Positions 51,665 to 60,196 of a DNA stretch of 64,000 nt are shown here, in pieces. A program made the position numbers and the translations under genes. This DNA is from ZC4RG36 sp964652205 (GTDB lineage Bacteria > Chloroflexota > Anaerolineae > Aggregatilineales > Phototrophicaceae): assembly GCA_964652205.1 (NCBI GenBank), contig CAZZAO010000003.1:31796-95795 (forward strand), written 5' to 3'. The notes under the pieces are model-generated. The model did not search any database, had not been told where the DNA came from, and saw only the letters and a list, made by a program, of their open reading frames with translations. Positions within the stretch are counted from its first letter, which is position 1. Each line of letters begins with the position of its first letter.

Positions 51665-53902
51665 TCAGACCTGCGCCAGCAGATCGGCCACGACCTTCGC
51701 GGGCGGCACGTCCGCTGACGGGCGCTCGAAGGTCAGCAGCGTCACCAGCGGCAGGTCGCGGAAGAAGGCGAGCTTGTCCGCGCCGAGCGTCTCGGCAGTG
51801 TCATCCCCGGCCATGAACTCGTCAACAATCGACCTGACCAGCGCTGCCCCGCGCGGGTCGTCGAGCCAGTCGCCGAGCGTGCTGTTGGCATTCAGACGCG
51901 ACGGCAGCACCGTCCCGGCCAGCGTGACCGACTGGCGCAGGCGAATGTCCGCCGACGAACTGCCAACCAGAAGCTCAAACTCGCCCGCCTCGACCAGCCA
52001 TTGACCATAGGCCGGGTCGTAGTAGGCGAAAGCGCGCCGGTCGAGCGTGAAGCGGACGGGCCGGGTTTCGCCCGGTTCAAGGGCAATTTTAGCGAACGCC
52101 TTCAGCTCCTTCGGCGGGCGCTGAAGCCGCGAAGCCACGTCGCGGACGTAAAGCTGAACGATCTCTTTCCCGGCGCGCATCCCCTCATTGGTGACGTCGC
52201 AGCTAACTTCAATCGCGTGATCGGCGGCGCTGGCCGGGGACAGCGTCAGGTGACTGTAGCTGAACGTGGTGTAGCTCAAGCCATAGCCGAAGGGGAACAG
52301 TACCGGCTTTTCGAGCGCGTCGTAATAGCGATAGCCGACGTGCAGCCCTTCGCCATAGCGCACGGTTCCATTTTCGCCGGGGAAGTTCAGGTAAGCAGGC
52401 GTGTCCTTGATATCGAGGGGAAAAGTCTCGGCCAGCTTGCCCGATGGATTGACCACGCCGAGCAGCACATCCATGATCGCGCCCGCCCCCGCCTGGCCGG
52501 GCAGCCACGTTTCGAGCACCGCCGGAACGTCGTCGATCCACGGACGCATGTTAACCGCCGAGCCGCTGCTGAGGATGACGACCGTGCGCGGCTGTACCGC
52601 CGCAACCGCCTGAATCAGCGCGCTCTGATGCGGCGTCAGGTTCAGGTCGCGCCGGTCGTAGCCTTCTGACTCGATCACCGACGGCAGCGCGAGATACAGC
52701 AGAGCAACGTCGGCGCTGCGGGCAATCGTCACCGCCTCATGGATTAAGGTCTGATCGACCGTATCCACCGGGCCATCGCCCGACGCATAGGCGACTTCGG
52801 TCTGCGCCCGCAGCAGGTCGAGCGCGACGTCGACGCGGGTGCTGTTGACGTGCGAGCTGCCGCCGCCCTGAAAGCTCGGCTTGCGCGCCGCCGTACCGAT
52901 GACGGCAAGCGATTCGTCGCCGGTCAGCGGCAGCAGGCCGTCCTCATTCTTGAGCAGCACCATCGCTTCCGAGGCGATCCGCCGCGCCAGCGCGTGATGC
53001 CCATCGACATCGACCGCGCCGACGTTCTTCGGCGTCTGCTGCGCCCGCAGAATGATCCTGAGCAGACGCTCGGCAGCGCGGTCGAGAATCGCCTCGTCCA
53101 GCGCGCCGCTCTGCACCGCCGCGATCAGCTCGCCCGTGCTGGCGCTGACTGGCCCCGGCATTTGCAGCTCCAGCCCGGCGCGCAGGGCCGCCACGCGGTC
53201 GCGCACCGCGCCCCAGTCGGACATGACGAAGCCTTCATAGCCCCACTGATCGCGCAGCACTTTCGTCAGCAGATACTCGTGCTGCGAGCAGTATTCGCCG
53301 TTGACGCGGTTGTAGGCGCACATGACCGTCCACGGCTGCGCTTTTTCGACGGCGATCTCGAAGCCGCGCAGGTAGATTTCATGCAGCGTCCGCTCGTCGA
53401 TTTCGGCGCTGACGGTAAAGCGCGCCGCTTCCTGATTGTTGACGGCGAAATGCTTGAGTGACGTGCCGACGCCCTTGCTCTGCACGCCGCGAATCAAGGC
53501 GGCGCTCAATTCGCCCGCGATCAGCGGGTCTTCGGAAAAATACTCGAAGTTACGCCCGCACAGCGGCGAGCGCTTGATATTGATGCCCGGCCCCAGCAGC
53601 ACGTCCACGTCGAGGGCGATACACTCGTCGCCGAGCGCCTGCCCCAGCTCGTAGAGCAGATCGACGTCCCATGTGGCGGAGAGCGCCGCCGCGACCGGGA
53701 AACAGGTGGCTGGCTTGCTGGCGTCAATCAGCGACGCGGCGTCATTGCTGCGGCGGACGCCGTGTGGGCCGTCAGAAACGGTGATGTGGCGCAGGCCGAG
53801 CCGCTCGACTTCCAGCGTTTGCCACGGCGTCGCGCCCGTGCAGAGCGCCGCCTTCTCTTCGAGGGTCATCTGCTGAATCAATGAGGCGCTGTCTGCGGGC
53901 AT
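51665..53902 (-). CDS. Glycoside hydrolase family 3 beta-glucosidase-like protein
   Basis: 745 residues. N-terminal (beta/alpha) barrel with SDGPHGVR, GRNFEYFSEDP, KHFAVNNQE and the nucleophile D229 in GFVMSDWGA. An alpha/beta sandwich follows (VLLKNEDGLLPL; GYDRRDL with the possible acid/base region), then a C-terminal fibronectin III-like domain (VRFTLDRRAFAYYD). No signal peptide, so cytoplasmic. Cleaves beta-linked glucose or xylose from oligosaccharides. Opposite to the next gene; the propeller gene follows on the same strand behind a terminator. Confidence 0.95.
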   Translation of the reverse strand: MPADSASLIQQMTLEEKAALCTGATPWQTLEVERLGLRHITVSDGPHGVRRSNDAASLIDASKPATCFPVAAALSATWDVDLLYELGQALGDECIALDVDVLLGPGINIKRSPLCGRNFEYFSEDPLIAGELSAALIRGVQSKGVGTSLKHFAVNNQEAARFTVSAEIDERTLHEIYLRGFEIAVEKAQPWTVMCAYNRVNGEYCSQHEYLLTKVLRDQWGYEGFVMSDWGAVRDRVAALRAGLELQMPGPVSASTGELIAAVQSGALDEAILDRAAERLLRIILRAQQTPKNVGAVDVDGHHALARRIASEAMVLLKNEDGLLPLTGDESLAVIGTAARKPSFQGGGSSHVNSTRVDVALDLLRAQTEVAYASGDGPVDTVDQTLIHEAVTIARSADVALLYLALPSVIESEGYDRRDLNLTPHQSALIQAVAAVQPRTVVILSSGSAVNMRPWIDDVPAVLETWLPGQAGAGAIMDVLLGVVNPSGKLAETFPLDIKDTPAYLNFPGENGTVRYGEGLHVGYRYYDALEKPVLFPFGYGLSYTTFSYSHLTLSPASAADHAIEVSCDVTNEGMRAGKEIVQLYVRDVASRLQRPPKELKAFAKIALEPGETRPVRFTLDRRAFAYYDPAYGQWLVEAGEFELLVGSSSADIRLRQSVTLAGTVLPSRLNANSTLGDWLDDPRGAALVRSIVDEFMAGDDTAETLGADKLAFFRDLPLVTLLTFERPSADVPPAKVVADLLAQV

Positions 53903-53983
53903 CAGAAATCCTGACGGTTCATGGTCGGACAGGGTGGAACGATCTTATCCAGCCGCGCCGAACCTGTCGACTCCCCGCCGTGA

Positions 53984-53989
53984 TACAAT
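53984..53989 (+). promoter_or_regulatory. -10 element upstream of the small ORF and DLH-like gene
   Basis: TACAAT in GTGATACAATCG, 42 bp before the ATG of the small open frame; it implies a transcript covering both. Confidence 0.4.
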
Positions 53990-54030
53990 CGATTCGAGTC
54001 ATCACGTCGGCGACGAGAGGCTTAAACGCC

Positions 54031-54207
54031 ATGAAAACGCGCCTCCAGAAACGCAGCCCTGACTTGATCGTGGTGATCGCCGAAACCGTCGCTCACACCG
54101 CCCATCTTCAGAGCAGGGTGTCGCTGATGATAAGCTTCATGGCGAGTGGGATACCAGCCCATCTGCAAGTTCTGAGCGATAACCGGCACATGAGGACAGT
54201 TCGTTGA
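54031..54207 (+). CDS. Possible small protein coupled to the DLH-like gene
   Basis: 58 codons beginning MKTRLQKRSPDLIVVIAET. GAGAGG lies 11 bases upstream, and the stop overlaps the next start in TTGA. Basic start, hydrophobic middle. No family recognised; it may be a leader peptide for the downstream gene. Confidence 0.35.
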   Translation: MKTRLQKRSPDLIVVIAETVAHTAHLQSRVSLMISFMASGIPAHLQVLSDNRHMRTVR

Positions 54208-54932
54208 CTTACCAGCCTGACCACGTCGAGCGGATGACGATCAGCGGGCGAATTCAGGTTGCGACTGCCAGCGGCGCGTTTCCCGCCTACTGGTCGCAGC
54301 CTGAATCGGGCGGCAGGTTCCCCGGCGTGGTGCTGATTCATGACTGGTGGGGCATCACCGAGGTCGAGCGGCGGCTGGCACAGCGCTTCGCCCAGATCGG
54401 CTATTACGTCATCGTCCCCGACCTGTTCGACAGCCATACGGCCACGACGCCGCAGGACGCGCTGATGCTGGTCGAAACTTACGGCGGCTCCGGCAGCTAT
54501 CGGCAGGTCGATAGCGCGTTACAGGCGCTGGAAACCCATCACCGCTGTAACGCCCGCGTCGCCGCCATCGGCCTCGGCATGGGTGGGACAATGGCCTTTG
54601 AGGCCGCGCTCCACCGCCATGACCTCGAAGCGGCGGTCGCCTGCTATGGCTTTCCGCAGCGGCACTTCGGCCATTTTGCCGGGGCCAAAGCGCCGATCCT
54701 TGCGCTCTATGGCAGCGGCGAAACGCTCGTCCCGCCCGCAGCCCGCGAGCGGCTGCGGACTGAGCTAGCCGCTTCGTCGCTCGGCCATGAGGTCGTCACG
54801 ATTGACGGCGCGGCGCGCGATTTCTTCGATGGCGCGCAAAGTAAGATCGTCTGGCCGACCATCGTCCACTTTTTAGATCGCCATTTGCAGACGCTCCGAG
54901 GGTCGGGTGATCCATCCGACAGCAGCCCGTGA
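54204..54932 (+). CDS. Dienelactone-hydrolase-like protein lacking the catalytic triad
   Basis: 242 residues from TTG 54204 (GAGG upstream). The alpha/beta-hydrolase fold of DLH is clear: FPGVVLIHDWWGITEVERRLA, YVIVPDLFD, IGLGMGGTMAFEAA, AVACYGFPQRHF, PILALYGSGETLVPP. In Pseudomonas DLH the triad is Cys123, Asp171, His202. The matching positions here are Gly125, Glu173 and Arg205, so all three are replaced. The rest of the sequence is well kept, arguing for a non-catalytic or changed role rather than random decay. Confidence 0.85.
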   Translation: MTYQPDHVERMTISGRIQVATASGAFPAYWSQPESGGRFPGVVLIHDWWGITEVERRLAQRFAQIGYYVIVPDLFDSHTATTPQDALMLVETYGGSGSYRQVDSALQALETHHRCNARVAAIGLGMGGTMAFEAALHRHDLEAAVACYGFPQRHFGHFAGAKAPILALYGSGETLVPPAARERLRTELAASSLGHEVVTIDGAARDFFDGAQSKIVWPTIVHFLDRHLQTLRGSGDPSDSSP

Positions 54933-54971
54933 ATCCGGGCATCATGCCTCATGCCCCGACGAAATTCCCCG

Positions 54972-55253
54972 TCCGATCTTCCTCCCCTCTCCCGGTGGGA
55001 GAGGGGCCGGGGGTGAGGGAGCCGGGCGCGAACCATCGCGGCTCTGATCTTCCTCCCCTCTCTGCTTGCGGAGAGGGGCCGGGGGTGAGGTCGGCAGGCG
55101 CAAACCATCGCGGCTCTGATCTTTCTCCCCTCTCTGCTTGCGGAGAGGGGCCGGGGGTAAGGTCGGCAGGCGCGAACCATCGCGGCTCTGATCTTTCTCC
55201 CCTCTCTGCTTGCGGAAAGGGGCCGGGGGTGAGGTCGCCGGGGGTGAGGGCAG
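54972..55253. repeat. 72-bp tandem repeat of the C-rich hairpin family
   Basis: About three and a half units; AACCATCGCGGCTCTGATCT starts at 55031, 55103 and 55175, a constant 72-bp period. Each unit holds CTCTCTGCTTGCGGAGAGG or a variant hairpin plus GCCGGGGGTGAGG. Lies between the DLH-like gene and lipB; no gene in 54933-55283. Confidence 0.85.
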
Positions 55254-55283
55254 CAACGCGAGGGCAGCAACCTGAGGGCATCG

Positions 55284-55976
55284 ATGACTCCCTGTGAAGC
55301 GTTCTGGCTGGGCCGCGTCCCCTATCGAGAGGCGTGGGCCTTGCAGGATCGGCTGGTCGAGGCACGCGGACGCGACGAAGCGCCCGACCGACTGCTGCTG
55401 CTCGAACATCCGCCTACCTACACGCTCGGCTCGGCGGGCCGCGAAGAACACCTGCTGATGAGCGCCGAGGAGCGTGAGCGGCGCGGCGTCGAAGTCCTGC
55501 GCGTCGACCGGGGCGGCGACATCACCTATCACGGCCCCGGCCAGTTGGTCGGCTACCCGATTGTCAGGCTCGCGCGCGGCGAGCTGCGTACCGACTTTAT
55601 CGCCTATCTGCGCCGTCTGGAGCAGGCGCTCATTCGCACGCTGGCGGATTACAGCGTCCCGGCCTACCCGATCCCCGGCCTGACCGGCGTCTGGGTCGAT
55701 ACGCCGCGCGGCGAGGAAAAGATCGCGGCCATCGGCGTCAAGGTCACAGTCAAGGCCGTGACCAAGCATGGCTTCGCCCTCAACCTCAACGCCGACCTCG
55801 ACTACTTTCGCGGCATTATCCCCTGCGGCATCCGCGATAAAGGCGTGACCAGTCTGGCAGCGCAGCTCGGTCAGCCAGTCGATGAGGCAGACTTCCGCCG
55901 CCGATTCGCGGTCTGCTTCGGCGCAATCTTCGATTTCGAGATGGTCGAAGGTCAGCCCGCCAATCTTTCGCGCTAG
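55284..55976 (+). CDS. lipB: Lipoyl(octanoyl) transferase
   Basis: 230 residues. LLLLEHPPTYTLG, RVDRGGDITYHGPGQLVGYP, the catalytic Lys in EEKIAAIGVKV and Cys181 in IIPCGIRDKGVTSL are diagnostic of LipB. It moves octanoate from acyl-carrier protein to lipoyl domains of 2-oxoacid dehydrogenases and glycine cleavage H protein. GAGGGCATCG precedes the ATG. No lipA next door. Confidence 0.96.
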   Translation: MTPCEAFWLGRVPYREAWALQDRLVEARGRDEAPDRLLLLEHPPTYTLGSAGREEHLLMSAEERERRGVEVLRVDRGGDITYHGPGQLVGYPIVRLARGELRTDFIAYLRRLEQALIRTLADYSVPAYPIPGLTGVWVDTPRGEEKIAAIGVKVTVKAVTKHGFALNLNADLDYFRGIIPCGIRDKGVTSLAAQLGQPVDEADFRRRFAVCFGAIFDFEMVEGQPANLSR

Positions 55977-56025
55977 CGTTGGCATCTTCTCTACGAAAGC
56001 TCAGATAACATTACGATTTGCATTG

Positions 56026-56031
56026 TATAAT
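56026..56031 (+). promoter_or_regulatory. -10 element of the small acidic gene pair
   Basis: Perfect TATAAT 32 bp before ATG 56063; supports that start over earlier in-frame codons. Confidence 0.5.
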
Positions 56032-56062
56032 CAGGGTGTATCGTCGAGACAAGGAGCACATC

Positions 56063-56263
56063 ATGTTCCTACTGACCGGCAATGGAAAACTGGATAAAGA
56101 CCTCGCTGAAGATCATCAGCGTGAACTGCTTGAGGAAGCAGAAGCCGACGCCATCGCTAAAGGCGAAGCGCAGGAAGGCGATTATGAGCCGCTGACTGAC
56201 GAACCCGACGATATGATCGTCGAGCCGAAGCGCAACAAGCACGTCAAGCACGGCGACCGCTAG
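56063..56263 (+). CDS. Small acidic protein, unknown function
   Basis: 66 residues, highly acidic with a basic end (KRNKHVKHGDR). AAGGAGC lies seven bases before the ATG. No known family. Co-transcribed with the next gene (11-bp gap) behind a clear promoter, so probably real. Confidence 0.65.
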   Translation: MFLLTGNGKLDKDLAEDHQRELLEEAEADAIAKGEAQEGDYEPLTDEPDDMIVEPKRNKHVKHGDR

Positions 56264-56274
56264 GAGCAAAGCCG

Positions 56275-56655
56275 ATGTGGAGCAATGAATCGCAGGCTGC
56301 CGATAACGATGCCGAAGAAGACGCGCGGAAAGATAACGCGCTCGAAGAGGACCCCAACCCGATGCGCCACGCTGCCGGTTGGATCGAAGGCATCGGCCCC
56401 GAAGGCATGAGTCGTGACGAGGTGATGGAAGAACTGGAAGCCAGCGGCTTCGACGTGCTCGAAGATGACGCCTTCGACGCCAGCCCCAAATTTCCGTCCG
56501 ATATGCCGAACTGGAGCGACAGCGTGGATTTCAGGCAGCTTACGCCGCTCGAAGCTGAACTCGACGGCGAGAACGCCAACCTGTCGAATGAACGTCCGGT
56601 CGAGGATCAGGCGATCCGCGAGCTGGAAGCCGACGGTGACGAGCCTGAGGCCTAG
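56275..56655 (+). CDS. Acidic, largely disordered protein, unknown function
   Basis: 126 residues, very rich in Asp and Glu. A short ordered-looking segment GPEGMSRDEVMEELEASGFD is followed by PNWSDSVDFRQLTPLE. No family recognised with confidence. Second gene of a pair ending at a strong terminator; GAGC before ATG. Composition resembles stress or halophilic-type soluble proteins, only an impression. Confidence 0.6.
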   Translation: MWSNESQAADNDAEEDARKDNALEEDPNPMRHAAGWIEGIGPEGMSRDEVMEELEASGFDVLEDDAFDASPKFPSDMPNWSDSVDFRQLTPLEAELDGENANLSNERPVEDQAIRELEADGDEPEA

Positions 56656-56674
56656 CGTTAGCGCTGCTAACGAG

Positions 56675-56705
56675 AAGGGCCTGTCTGCGCTGGACAGGCC
56701 CTTTT
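56675..56705 (+). terminator. Rho-independent terminator
   Basis: Stem AAGGGCCTGTC / GACAGGCCCTT (11 bp) followed by TT; ends the small acidic gene pair. Confidence 0.85.
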
Positions 56706-56720
56706 GATTCCATCTTGAAT

Positions 56721-57060
56721 CCCTCTCCCACCGGCGGAAAAGGACTTGGCTGTAACAGCCTTCCGGCTTCTCTCTGTTCACATCCCCACAATGCCAGACT
56801 AGCCGGAATTTAGCGCCCCTCTCCCACCGGCGGAAAAGGACTTGAATGTAACAGCCTTCCGGCTTCTCTCTGTTCACATCCCCACAATGCCAGACTAGCC
56901 GNNNNNNNNNNNNNNNNNNNNNNNNNNNNNNNNNNNNNNNNNNNNNNNNNNNNNNNNNNNNNNNNNNNNNNNNNNNNNNNNNNNNNNNNNNNNNNNNNNN
57001 NGTTCACATCCCCACAATGCCAGACTAGCCGGAATTTAGCGCCCCTCTCCCACCGGGAGA
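56721..57060. repeat. 96-bp tandem repeat interrupted by an assembly gap
   Basis: CCCTCTCCCACCGGCGG starts at 56721 and again at 56817, with nearly identical sequence over the 96-bp period. After the gap the same unit resumes (GTTCACATCCCCACAATGCC, 57002). No gene in 56656-57082. Confidence 0.85.
56902..57001. other. Scaffold gap, 100 N
   Basis: Exactly 100 unknown bases inside the tandem array; the true length and copy number are not known. Confidence 0.98.
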
Positions 57061-57082
57061 GGGGTTGGGGGTGAGGGCGCGC

Positions 57083-58138
57083 CTAACTCGCGGTCGGCAT
57101 GACGAACGGCGTGCCGCTGTCCTTACCGATGTTGATAACCTGACCGCTGCCCGGATCGCCGAACGCCGAGTTGATCGAGACGGCGAACGTGCCGTCGGGA
57201 GCCTGCGCCAGTCCGTAGGGATAGTTCAGGCCGGTGGCAATCGGCGTCGCGCCAGCAGTCGAGAGCTTGACGATGCTGCCAGAGTTGGGCGTGAAGCCGG
57301 TGTCGTCGGCGTTGTCGGCCATCTGCACCGCGTAGGCGCCGTTATCGGCTGTCACCAGCACCGCCGTCACAAACGACAGGCTGCCATAGGTTTCCTTGAG
57401 CGCGCCGTCCGCGCTGTAGCGCTCGACGCGCGATGCCCCGGCGATATACGGGAAGGAGCTGAGGAAGCCGACATAAATATCGCCATCGGGGCCAATCGCT
57501 ACTGTCGTCGGCACGGGCAGGTCGTCCTTCCAGACATGGAACAGCTTCAGCCCGTCGCTGATCGTCCACGAATAGACGGCGTTGGCGCTCGAATCGGCAA
57601 TATAGGCCGTGCCGTCGTCAGAGATGTCGAAGCCGTTGGGATTCGAGGCGACCGAACTGCTGTCCTCGTCAGGGTTGGTGCTGGCTTCGATCCCGTAGAG
57701 ATCGATGACCTGCTGGACACGCAGATGCTTCTGATCGACGGCGATCAGGGCGCGGTTGAACGGCTGCTGATCTGGCCCGATGCCGACCGTAAACCAGAGG
57801 GCGTTATTGGCCTCGTAGACGTCGTTGACGCCGATCAGGCCGCCGAAATCCTCGCTGCTCGGCAGGTTGACCAGCACCGGGCCAGCCTCGCCGCCGTCTG
57901 CCGCCACAGCCAGCACCCGCGCCGTGCCGCCCACCTTGATCGTCCCGAAGGGGCCGGGAAGTTCGGTCTCGCCGCCGGTTCCCGCCTCGGCGATGTAGAG
58001 GACGCCGTCGGCATTGTAGTAAATGCCGCGCGGGTTGTTCAGCCCTGACGCAATCACGGTCGGGCCGTTCTGCGCCGACAGCGGCAGCGCCCCCAATCCG
58101 AGCGCGAGTCCAATCAGAAGCAGGCGTTTGAGGGTCAT
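57083..58138 (-). CDS. ScyD/ScyE-family secreted beta-propeller protein
   Basis: 351 residues from ATG 58138 (AGGAG upstream); signal peptide ends PLSA-Q. TVIASGLNNPRGIYYNADGVLYIAEAG, NPNGFDISDDGTAYIADSSANAV, and FVTAVLVTADNGAYAVQM are repeated propeller blades of the ScyD/ScyE family, named for scytonemin-cluster proteins of cyanobacteria but common elsewhere. No scytonemin genes here, so the name gives fold, not pathway. Role unknown. Confidence 0.85.
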   Translation of the reverse strand: MTLKRLLLIGLALGLGALPLSAQNGPTVIASGLNNPRGIYYNADGVLYIAEAGTGGETELPGPFGTIKVGGTARVLAVAADGGEAGPVLVNLPSSEDFGGLIGVNDVYEANNALWFTVGIGPDQQPFNRALIAVDQKHLRVQQVIDLYGIEASTNPDEDSSSVASNPNGFDISDDGTAYIADSSANAVYSWTISDGLKLFHVWKDDLPVPTTVAIGPDGDIYVGFLSSFPYIAGASRVERYSADGALKETYGSLSFVTAVLVTADNGAYAVQMADNADDTGFTPNSGSIVKLSTAGATPIATGLNYPYGLAQAPDGTFAVSINSAFGDPGSGQVINIGKDSGTPFVMPTAS

Positions 58139-58333
58139 CGAAAAAGCTCCTTTGCAGACCTGACGAAAGCTGTAGGGCGCAAATCGTAGCGAGTCAAGAT
58201 GAGCGCCAGATGACAACCCGCATGACAACCGCCCCTATAAACAGTCATCGTTCAGACAGCCCTTGCAAGATTGCGCGTTCGTGTTTCAATTAACCCGATT
58301 TAGCGGTTCGTTAACCACAGGAAGGCAGTCCCA

Positions 58334-60004
58334 ATGAACGACTGGTATGTGAACGCCGTTTTTTACGAACTGTACCTGCGCGCGTTCCATGACAGCGACA
58401 GCGACGGCCACGGCGATTTCGCCGGGCTGCGGCAGAAACTCGACTATCTTCAGTGGCTCGGCATCGACTGCATCTGGTTGCTGCCGATCAACGCCTCACC
58501 GCTGCGCGATGATGGCTATGACGTCGGCAGCTATTACGGCCTGCACCCGACTTACGGCCAGATCGAAGACTTCCGCATGACGCTGGATGAAGTCCATCGC
58601 CGTGGCATGAAACTGATCGTCGATATGGTCATGAATCACACGTCCGACCAGCACCCGTGGTTCGTCGAGGCGCGCCGCTCGGTCGATTCGCCGATGCGCG
58701 ATTTCTACGTCTGGAGCGAAGCGCCGGATAAATACAAGGACGCGCGCATCATCTTCATCGACACCGAGCAGTCGAACTGGGCCTACAGCGCCAATACGAA
58801 CCAGTATTACTGGCATCGCTTCTACGGCACGCAGCCTGACCTGAACTACGACAACCCGAAAGTTCACGATGCCATGCTCGAAGCGCTGCGCTTCTGGTGC
58901 GAGCAGGGAGTGGACGGTTTCCGCCTCGACGCCGTGCCGTACCTCTATGAGCGCGAAGGCACAAGCTGCGAGAACCTGCCGGAAACCCACGCCTTCCTGA
59001 AGAAACTGCGCAAATTCGTCGATGACAATTATCCCGGCAAGCTGCTGCTGGCCGAAGCCAACCAGTGGCCGAAAGACCTGATGCCGTATTTTGGCGACGG
59101 CGACGAACTGAATATGTGCTTCCATTTCCCGATTATGCCCCGGCTGTACATGGCACTGGCGAAAGCCGATAACAGTTCGGTGATCGAAATCATGAATGAG
59201 ACGCCCGACCTGCCCGAAGGCTGCCAGTGGGCGACCTTCCTGCGTAACCACGACGAACTGACGCTGGAGATGGTCACGCCGGAAGAACGCGATTTCATGT
59301 GGAAAACCTACGCGCCGGAACACCGCCAGCGGCTCAACCTCGGCATTCGCCGCCGCCTCGCCCCGCTGATGGACTTCGACCGCCAGAAGATCGAGCTGAT
59401 GAACTCGATGCTGTTCACGCTGCCCGGCGCGCCAGTCCTCTACTACGGCGACGAGATCGGGATGGGCGATGACGTCTCGCTGCCCGACCGCTACGGCCAG
59501 CGCACGCCGATGCAGTGGGCCGACGAGCCGAACGCCGGGTTCTCGACCGCCCCGCCTGACCGGGTGTATTCTCAACCAAACCGCGACCCGGAACATGGCT
59601 TCCAGAACATCAACGTCCAGAAGCTTCAGGACGACTCGGACTCGCTGCTCTACAGCATCCGCAACATGCTGCTGGCGCGCAAGGAGCTGCCGATGCTCTC
59701 GACCGGCAAGCTCGAATGGCTGCCGGAGATGGCCCGCTCGGTGCTGGCCTTCTACCGCCGCTCGAAGGACGGCGCGCTGCTGGCGATCCATAACCTGTCG
59801 GACGCGCCAGTGACGGTTCCGCTGGTCGGCCTGAGCCTGAGCGACGCGCTCGACCCGGACGCTGACGACATCGGCGAGTTCATCACCCTGCCCGGCCACG
59901 GCTATCGCTGGCTGCTGGTCAGCGAACCGGCGGAGCAGAAATCGGCGCGCAAGGCGAAAAAGGCCGAGCGCAAAGCCAGCAAGAAAGCCGAAAAGAACGC
60001 CTGA
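58334..60004 (+). CDS. treS: Trehalose synthase (maltose alpha-D-glucosyltransferase), GH13
   Basis: 556 residues. GH13 barrel: DGYDVGSYYGLHPTYG, VDMVMNHTSDQHPWF, nucleophile D199 in DGFRLDAVP, acid/base E241 in LLAEANQWP, and D307 in FLRNHDEL. The stretch PYFGDGDELNMCFHFPIMPR and MVTPEERDFM are specific to TreS, which turns maltose into trehalose. No maltokinase domain is fused. A Lys/Ala-rich tail (SARKAKKAERKASKKAEKNA) of 20 residues is an addition, perhaps for binding acidic partners. Start ATG with AGGAAGG upstream. Confidence 0.94.
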   Translation: MNDWYVNAVFYELYLRAFHDSDSDGHGDFAGLRQKLDYLQWLGIDCIWLLPINASPLRDDGYDVGSYYGLHPTYGQIEDFRMTLDEVHRRGMKLIVDMVMNHTSDQHPWFVEARRSVDSPMRDFYVWSEAPDKYKDARIIFIDTEQSNWAYSANTNQYYWHRFYGTQPDLNYDNPKVHDAMLEALRFWCEQGVDGFRLDAVPYLYEREGTSCENLPETHAFLKKLRKFVDDNYPGKLLLAEANQWPKDLMPYFGDGDELNMCFHFPIMPRLYMALAKADNSSVIEIMNETPDLPEGCQWATFLRNHDELTLEMVTPEERDFMWKTYAPEHRQRLNLGIRRRLAPLMDFDRQKIELMNSMLFTLPGAPVLYYGDEIGMGDDVSLPDRYGQRTPMQWADEPNAGFSTAPPDRVYSQPNRDPEHGFQNINVQKLQDDSDSLLYSIRNMLLARKELPMLSTGKLEWLPEMARSVLAFYRRSKDGALLAIHNLSDAPVTVPLVGLSLSDALDPDADDIGEFITLPGHGYRWLLVSEPAEQKSARKAKKAERKASKKAEKNA

Positions 60005-60032
60005 CCGGATGCAGACTCTCGATGGTTAGGAT

Positions 60033-60058
60033 GCCGGTGCATCGACCCATGCACCGGC
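60033..60058 (+). terminator. Stem-loop behind treS
   Basis: Perfect 10-bp stem GCCGGTGCAT / ATGCACCGGC with loop CGACCC; no T run, so termination is likely but not certain. Confidence 0.55.
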
Positions 60059-60196
60059 GCTCTGATTCCGCGCCCGCAGGCTTGAATCAATACAGCGTCT
60101 TTTTTCAACGTGATTACATTCCCTTAATATCAAACCTGCGTTAAACTATCGACGTAGAGTTAATTAGCCTGACCTTTCTAATGAGGAGTAGAGATC

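Noticed and set aside
54972..55253. CRISPR-like array with 72-bp period
   Set aside because: Whole units are repeated, so there are no unique spacers.
57083..58138. Scytonemin biosynthesis from the ScyD/E-like gene
   Set aside because: No other scytonemin genes; the family is used here only for fold.
58496..59899. Long reverse-strand frame across treS
   Set aside because: Same composition artefact; no family resemblance.
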